From CAYPXJ01 sp964414595 (GTDB lineage Bacteria > Pseudomonadota > Alphaproteobacteria > Rickettsiales > CAIJLX01), in the NCBI GenBank assembly GCA_964414595.1, contig CAYPXJ010000031.1, forward strand, positions 1 through 18,638: 18,638 nt of DNA. Direction: 5' to 3'. The position numbers and the translations under genes are program-made. This document shows positions 14,397 to 18,638 of this stretch, piece after piece. Numbering within the stretch: the stretch's first letter is position 1; each line of letters starts with the position of its first letter. The notes beneath the pieces are model-generated. The model had not been told where the DNA came from, did no database searches, and saw only the letters and a program-made list of their open reading frames with translations.

Positions 14397-15386
14397 ATGT
14401 ACACAGAACAATCGCTAAAATTACAATCCTACAAAGTGCTCGCAGATGTTGCGCATTGGCATGTACTGTACCAAGCGCGGCTTTTGCACGATGAATTAAA
14501 AGCCGGCTATAACCCCAGCCAACCGCGCGTCCCCGCCGGCAATTCTACGGGCGGTCAATGGACAAGCGGCGGAGGTGGTGGTGGCATACTCGGATCGCTG
14601 GTGGCCGAGTATCCTGAATCCACGCACACTACGCCGCCAATCGGTCCAGGTTCTATTCCCGGCCTTCCCAACTTCGATAAAATCGAAGATTTGATAAATA
14701 TTCTGAAAGATGGCGTGGATGAAGACGATCTGCGCTCGCTACTTCCTTCTATTTCCGATCTATTCGGCATCCTGCCCGCGATTCTGGCGCCTATCACAGA
14801 TATTATCAGCGGGCTGGGCGATCTGATCAGTGATGCGATTCCTTCCCTCTCGGATTTTGGATTTCCGGATGCAGAATTCCCGGATACGATCTCGGGTGGT
14901 GATGCACAGGATGTATTTACGGGCGGCGATGGCGGGGATAAATTGCCGGGAAACGTCCCTGATACCTGGGCAAATCCGGACAAATTTAATCGTCATTATG
15001 AAAGCCATGGAAAAGATTTTAATTATCCATCACCTCAAGAATATTCGAAGCAAGATCAGGATTTTCGTAATCGCGCAGAAATAGAAAAACTGCCGTCGGT
15101 AAGAACTCAAGATGGCTATACAAAAGTATATGACCCTAAAACTAACACATTCGGTGTATATAATCCTGAAGGCAAAACCGAAACATTTTACAAGCCAACT
15201 AGCCCTACTTACTATCAGCGTGAAGTACAAAAAGTGGTAAATAATGGCGGAAAAATTGTTAATCCTACACCTGAATCTTTACCGAAACCTTCTTCCGGAG
15301 GCGGCGGTGGGAGAGTAAGTGGAGCAGGAAATATAGGCGGCGATCTTGATATTTTTCATCCTACCAATAAATTACCGTATGAATAA
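14397..15386 (+). CDS. Polymorphic-toxin-like protein with putative C-terminal nuclease domain
   Basis: 329 residues in modules. Residues 1-37 are helical with no signal peptide. Residues 39-56 carry NPSQPRVPAGNSTGGQWT, a motif I recall before toxin tips and in phage-like alphaproteobacterial proteins; a run of Gly follows. Residues 90-150 are hydrophobic/amphipathic (FGILPAILAPITDIISGLG). Residues about 192-272 form the probable effector domain, with FNRHYESHGKDF (His200, His204), a Tyr/Asp/Arg-rich helix, then VYDPKTNTFGVYNPEG and TFYKP. From memory this HY..HG.DF plus YD..TN.FG.Y pattern recurs in secreted toxin tips, possibly RNases of the barnase/EndoU/colicin/RelE group; the fold is inferred. 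A Gly-rich tail ends in FHPTNKLPYE. G+C falls sharply near residue 195. Two small genes follow closely, the first 12 bases away with a good ribosome site. The start at 14397 lacks a Shine-Dalgarno. Confidence 0.6.
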   Translation: MYTEQSLKLQSYKVLADVAHWHVLYQARLLHDELKAGYNPSQPRVPAGNSTGGQWTSGGGGGGILGSLVAEYPESTHTTPPIGPGSIPGLPNFDKIEDLINILKDGVDEDDLRSLLPSISDLFGILPAILAPITDIISGLGDLISDAIPSLSDFGFPDAEFPDTISGGDAQDVFTGGDGGDKLPGNVPDTWANPDKFNRHYESHGKDFNYPSPQEYSKQDQDFRNRAEIEKLPSVRTQDGYTKVYDPKTNTFGVYNPEGKTETFYKPTSPTYYQREVQKVVNNGGKIVNPTPESLPKPSSGGGGGRVSGAGNIGGDLDIFHPTNKLPYE

Positions 15387-15398
15387 GAAAGGGGATTT

Positions 15399-15656
15399 AT
15401 GAACTATGTCTGTCCAGTATGTGGCTATGCAAATCTTGATAGAACACCATATCGAGAGAATAAAGAGCCCTCATATGATATATGCCCTTCTTGTAGTTTT
15501 CAGTACGGCAAAACGGATGACGACGAAGGTTATAATTTTGAAACCTGGAGACTAAAATGGATAAGAGAAGGCATGATCTGGGATAAAAATTATACTTCGC
15601 CTCCTCTGGGCTGGGATCCGAAAAAGCAATTACTCAACATCGGCATCAAAATATAG
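15399..15656 (+). CDS. Small CPxC zinc-ribbon protein, candidate immunity protein (copy 1)
   Basis: An 85-residue protein with paired cysteines, CPVCGY at 5-10 and CPSCSFQYG about 24 residues later, suited to one zinc. An acidic TDDDEGYNFETW block and a C-terminal GWDPKKQLLNIG follow. The opening resembles the cysteine-rich CPCC family of small bacterial proteins. It starts 12 bases after the toxin-like gene with AAAGGGG at good spacing, and a paralogue follows after one base. By my count the two match at about 52 of 81 aligned positions, with a four-residue insertion (YREN region) in this copy. Position and size suggest an immunity or antitoxin role for the upstream protein. That role is inferred from context, not from known function. 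Confidence 0.65.
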   Translation: MNYVCPVCGYANLDRTPYRENKEPSYDICPSCSFQYGKTDDDEGYNFETWRLKWIREGMIWDKNYTSPPLGWDPKKQLLNIGIKI

Positions 15657-15657
15657 A

Positions 15658-15903
15658 ATGCCCTATACTTGCCCATGCTGTGGATATCCTAACTTAAAAG
15701 AAGATCCTCATGAACTTTCTTTTGAGATTTGTCCATCCTGTGATTTTCAATTTGGCTACACAGATTTAGATCAAGGATATAACTACGAACAATGGCAACA
15801 AAAATGGATTCAGAATGGTGCTGTATGGGATAAAGGGCGCACACTACCACCTCCCGGCTGGGATCCAAAGAAACAATTACTTAATATTGGAGTAAAAATT
15901 TAA
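15658..15903 (+). CDS. Small CPCC zinc-ribbon protein, candidate immunity protein (copy 2)
   Basis: An 81-residue paralogue of the preceding gene. Cysteines are CPCCGYPNL at the N-terminus (one more Cys than copy 1) and EICPSCDFQFG, closely matching the cysteine-rich CPCC pattern. TDLDQGYNYEQW, WI.NG.VWDK and the C-terminal GWDPKKQLLNIGVKI are shared with copy 1. The DNA differs at many silent sites even where the protein is identical, so the duplication is not recent. Only one base separates the genes and this copy has no ribosome site of its own, so coupled translation is likely. G+C is near 40%, like the toxin tip and unlike murJ beyond. A tandem array of diverged immunity paralogues is common behind polymorphic toxins; other roles are possible. 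Confidence 0.65.
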   Translation: MPYTCPCCGYPNLKEDPHELSFEICPSCDFQFGYTDLDQGYNYEQWQQKWIQNGAVWDKGRTLPPPGWDPKKQLLNIGVKI

Positions 15904-15949
15904 GCATACGCGCTAGCATTCGCCCGCGAGCTGTGGCACAACATTTCTC

Positions 15950-17533
15950 ATGTCCCTCGGCCGTTCTGTTTTCACTATCGGAGGCATCACCCTCCTCTCC
16001 CGCATCGCCGGTTTCATTCGCGATATCGCCATCGCGGCGGTGCTCGGCGCAGGCCATCTCGCCGATACATTTTTCGTCGCCTTCAAACTGCCGAATTTCT
16101 TCCGCCATCTTTTTGCCGAGGGCGCATTCAGCGCGGCGTTTGTGCCGAGCTTTTCCTATATTCTTTCCGACGAAGGCAAGGAAAAGGCGCTAAAATTCGC
16201 CGCCAGCATGTTCGCCTGGATGTTTTTTATCCTGCTGATATTTCAAATCCTGATGCAGATTTTCATGATGCCGGTGATGATGGTGCTGGCGCCCGGCTTT
16301 AATAAAAACCCGGAGCAGCTTGCGCTCGCCGTTGATCTCGCGCGCATCACCTTTCCCTATCTGATGTTCGTATCGCTTGTATCCTTGCTTGGCGGCGTGC
16401 TGAATAGTTTCAACAAATTCGCCTCCGCCGCGGCGACGCCGATTCTGCTCAATCTGGTGATGGTCGCTTCTCTTTACGGCCTGCAACATTATACGGCGAC
16501 GCCCGCGCACGCGCTGGCGATTGGCGTTTTCCTTTCAGGCATCGGCCAATTCGCGTGGCTCTATATCGCGTGCCGCAAAAATAATATCGCGATGCCACTT
16601 CGCCTGCCTAAAAAAGATAACCAGGTGTTCAAGGCGTTCCGCCTGATGATTCCGGGCATTATTGGCGCGGGCGTGTTTCAGATTAACGTCTGGATCGATA
16701 CGCTGATTGCGACGCTGATTCCCGGCGCGGTTTCGTATTTATATTATGCGGATCGTTTATATCAACTGCCGCTCGGCGTGATTGGCATCGCGGTGGGTAC
16801 GGCGATTCTGCCGCTCCTTTCGCGCGAAATTCGCGAGAAGCGTTTCAACGACGCGATTGCGACTTTCAACAAAGCTGTATTCATCAGCCTGCTATTTACG
16901 CTGCCCGCGGCGGTGGCGTTTTTATTCATCGGCCAGGATATTATGATGGTGCTGTTCGAGCGCGGCGAATTTGTCGCTAAAGATTCGCACGCCGCAGCGC
17001 AGGCGCTGGCGTTTTTCGCGCTGGGACTTCCCGCGTTTGTGCTCGTGAAAGTGCTGGTGCCGCAATTTTACGCGCAAAAAGATACGGCCACACCGGTGAA
17101 AACGGCCGCCGTTTGTCTAATTGTGAATGCGGTGTTCGCGCTTTCTTTTATGCATCTTTTCCCGCGCATTGGGCTGTACGGCCATAGTGGTATCGCCTGC
17201 GCGACGTCGATTTCCGGCTGGGTGAATGTCGGGCTGCTCGCATGGGTGTTGCGCCGCCGAAAACTCATAAAAATTCTGCCGAAAACGAAACGACAGGTGG
17301 GGATTATTTTCCTGGCGAGTTTGGCTGTCGGCCTGATTGTTTTCGCGGCGAATGAAACGGTGCGCGAAACGATTCTCGCGCTGCATTTCGGTAAATATCT
17401 CTATGTTTTTGGCCTGATTGCGGTGGCAAAACTGATATATTTCCTGATATTGCAGGTCACCGGTATTTTCGGCCTGGGCGATTTGCGCGGGCTTCTGAAA
17501 CGCAAGGCAAAAAACCCACCGCCGGGGGCATGA
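15950..17533 (+). CDS. murJ: Lipid II flippase MurJ (MviN family)
   Basis: Inner-membrane MOP-superfamily flippase that moves lipid-linked peptidoglycan precursor to the periplasm. The N-terminus (SVFTIGGITLLSRIAGFIRD, then LGAGHLADTFFVAFKLPNFFR, LFAEGAFSAAFVPSF) is nearly diagnostic of MurJ. The remainder has repeated hydrophobic spans consistent with about 14 transmembrane helices, with internal Arg residues at the cavity-forming helices. At 527 residues it is full length and ends in a short basic tail. There is no clear ribosome site before the ATG at 15950 and 46 bases separate it from the low-G+C cassette, so housekeeping sequence resumes here. A TAGCAT near 15911-15916 could be a -10 element, without a good -35. 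Confidence 0.95.
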   Translation: MSLGRSVFTIGGITLLSRIAGFIRDIAIAAVLGAGHLADTFFVAFKLPNFFRHLFAEGAFSAAFVPSFSYILSDEGKEKALKFAASMFAWMFFILLIFQILMQIFMMPVMMVLAPGFNKNPEQLALAVDLARITFPYLMFVSLVSLLGGVLNSFNKFASAAATPILLNLVMVASLYGLQHYTATPAHALAIGVFLSGIGQFAWLYIACRKNNIAMPLRLPKKDNQVFKAFRLMIPGIIGAGVFQINVWIDTLIATLIPGAVSYLYYADRLYQLPLGVIGIAVGTAILPLLSREIREKRFNDAIATFNKAVFISLLFTLPAAVAFLFIGQDIMMVLFERGEFVAKDSHAAAQALAFFALGLPAFVLVKVLVPQFYAQKDTATPVKTAAVCLIVNAVFALSFMHLFPRIGLYGHSGIACATSISGWVNVGLLAWVLRRRKLIKILPKTKRQVGIIFLASLAVGLIVFAANETVRETILALHFGKYLYVFGLIAVAKLIYFLILQVTGIFGLGDLRGLLKRKAKNPPPGA

Positions 17534-17540
17534 TTGTTCA

Positions 17541-17564
17541 GCGCAATACGCGAAGCGTATGCGC
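17541..17564. other. Hairpin after murJ
   Basis: GCGCAATACGC (17541-17551) and GCGTATGCGC (17555-17564) pair over ten positions with one bulged A and a GAA loop. There is no T-run after it, so if it ends murJ transcription it is not a classic intrinsic terminator; it could stabilise the 3' end. Confidence 0.4.
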
Positions 17565-17570
17565 CAAATA

Positions 17571-17599
17571 TTGCTGATCCCGCGCAAATCTGCTAGAAA
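17571..17599 (+). promoter_or_regulatory. Candidate promoter of proA
   Basis: TTGCTG (17571-17576) and TAGAAA (17594-17599) are 17 bases apart. The expected start is at about 17606, the first base of the in-frame ATG, so the message may be leaderless or have an 18-nt leader to the next ATG. Confidence 0.45.
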
Positions 17600-17605
17600 C
17601 CGCGC

Positions 17606-18638
17606 ATGACAAAGGCAAATACGATGAGCAAAGACGATATCAAAAGCCAGATGCAGGCCCTGGGCGAGCGCGCCAAAAAAGCGGCGCTGACATTAAGCCA
17701 TGCCTCGACGGAAGCAAAAAATAATGCGCTGAAAGCAGCGGCGAAATCGCTGCGCGCGCAAACGGCGAAAATTCTCGCCGAGAATGCAAAAGATACCGCG
17801 CTTGCAAAGCAAAATGGCATTTCCGGCGCATTGCTCGATCGTCTGGAGCTCAATGAAAAACGCATCGAATCGATGGCCGCGGGTTTAGAAGCGATCGCAG
17901 AGCTACCCGACCCAGTTGGCAAAACGCTGGCGGAATGGACGCGCCCGAACGGACTCAATATCGCGCGGATTTCCGTGCCGCTCGGCGTGATTGGCGTGAT
18001 TTACGAATCGCGGCCGAACGTGACCGCTGACGCCGGCGCGCTTTGCTTGAAATCCGGCAATGCGGCGATTTTGCGCGGTGGTTCGGAAAGCTTCCATTCC
18101 TCGGCGGCGATTCTCACCTGCCTGCAGGAAGGCTTGAAAGCAGCCGGTTTACCAGTGGACGCGATTCAGTCTGTCCCTACTGCGGATCGCGCGGCGGTCG
18201 GCGAAATGCTGACGATGGAAAAATACATAGATATTATCGTGCCGCGCGGCGGCCGCGGCCTGATTGAGCGCGTGCTGGCCGAAAGCCGCATCCCGGTGAT
18301 TAAACATCTTGACGGGCTGTGCCATACTTATATTCACGCGAAGGCTGAGAAGAAAAAGGCGATCGACATTCTGGTGAATGCGAAAATGCGCCGCTGCGGT
18401 ATTTGCGGCTCCACCGAAACTGCCGTGATTGATCAGGCGATCGCGAAAGATTTTCTGCCCGAGGCGATTGCCGCACTACGCGCCGAAGGCTGTGAAATTC
18501 GCGGCGATAATGAAGTACAGAAGATTGTCGGCGATGTGATTCCCGCCACCGAAAAAGATTGGGATACGGAATATTTGGACGCGATTCTTTCGATCAAAGT
18601 TGTGAAAAATCTCGACGAGGCGATTGCGTTTATCAATA
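17606..18638 (+). CDS. proA: Gamma-glutamyl phosphate reductase, 5' part (cut by window end)
   Basis: NADPH-dependent reduction of glutamyl-5-phosphate to glutamate-5-semialdehyde, the second step of proline synthesis. 344 residues are visible of the usual 415-420; the frame runs off the window. Family blocks are PLGVIGVIYESRPNVT at 125-140, LKSGNAAILRGGSE at 148-161, IDIIVPRGG at 208-216, HLDGLCHTY and NAKMRRCGICGSTET at 258-271, in which Cys267 is the likely catalytic thiol. The CG in place of the CN of E. coli is usual in alphaproteobacteria. The ATG at 17606 coincides with the predicted transcript start; the ATG at 17624 has an AAAGG 8 bases upstream and is an equally good start. The usual partner proB is not in view. 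Confidence 0.95.
   Translation, partial: MTKANTMSKDDIKSQMQALGERAKKAALTLSHASTEAKNNALKAAAKSLRAQTAKILAENAKDTALAKQNGISGALLDRLELNEKRIESMAAGLEAIAELPDPVGKTLAEWTRPNGLNIARISVPLGVIGVIYESRPNVTADAGALCLKSGNAAILRGGSESFHSSAAILTCLQEGLKAAGLPVDAIQSVPTADRAAVGEMLTMEKYIDIIVPRGGRGLIERVLAESRIPVIKHLDGLCHTYIHAKAEKKKAIDILVNAKMRRCGICGSTETAVIDQAIAKDFLPEAIAALRAEGCEIRGDNEVQKIVGDVIPATEKDWDTEYLDAILSIKVVKNLDEAIAFIN

Overview
The window looks like part of an alphaproteobacterial chromosome of moderate G+C. The glycolytic run tkt-gap-pgk-class I aldolase-thiE, the alphaproteobacterial style of ProA (CG in place of CN at the active site) and BioD (GTDIGKT P-loop), and the palindromic GTCA...TGAC intergenic repeat all point that way. 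I cannot name the genus. Most of the window is dense housekeeping sequence. The accessory part is about 2 kb at 13970-15903.

Layout. 9-1382 (-): gltX. 1623-2479 (+): two overlapping small genes of unknown function, the second with an AT-hook-like start. 2525-8398 (+): a tightly packed operon of transketolase, GAPDH, phosphoglycerate kinase, FbaB-type aldolase and a ThiE-like thiamine phosphate synthase. 8381-13969: a complete classical biotin locus. bioF-bioH-bioC-bioD runs on the minus strand and bioB-bioA on the plus strand, diverging from a 49-bp intergenic region with a short inverted repeat. Together they cover malonyl-ACP methylation (BioC), pimeloyl ester release (BioH) and the four ring-forming steps (BioF, BioA, BioD, BioB).

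13970-14396 has no confident gene. It holds a near-consensus promoter, a predicted structured RNA of about 128 nt, a tiny hydrophobic ORF, a 25-bp perfect palindrome and a double REP-like repeat. 14397-15903 is a probable polymorphic-toxin-like gene followed by two tandem paralogous CPxC zinc-ribbon genes, which are candidate immunity genes. Base composition falls from about 58% to 35% G+C close to the start of the putative toxin domain and stays near 40% through both small genes, as expected for a swapped toxin-tip/immunity cassette. After it come murJ (lipid II flippase) and the start of proA, which runs off the window.

The cassette 14397-15903 and the structured RNA 14003-14130 are the parts most likely to be new. 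All assignments rest on reading the sequence and on memory of the families; no database search or folding program was run.
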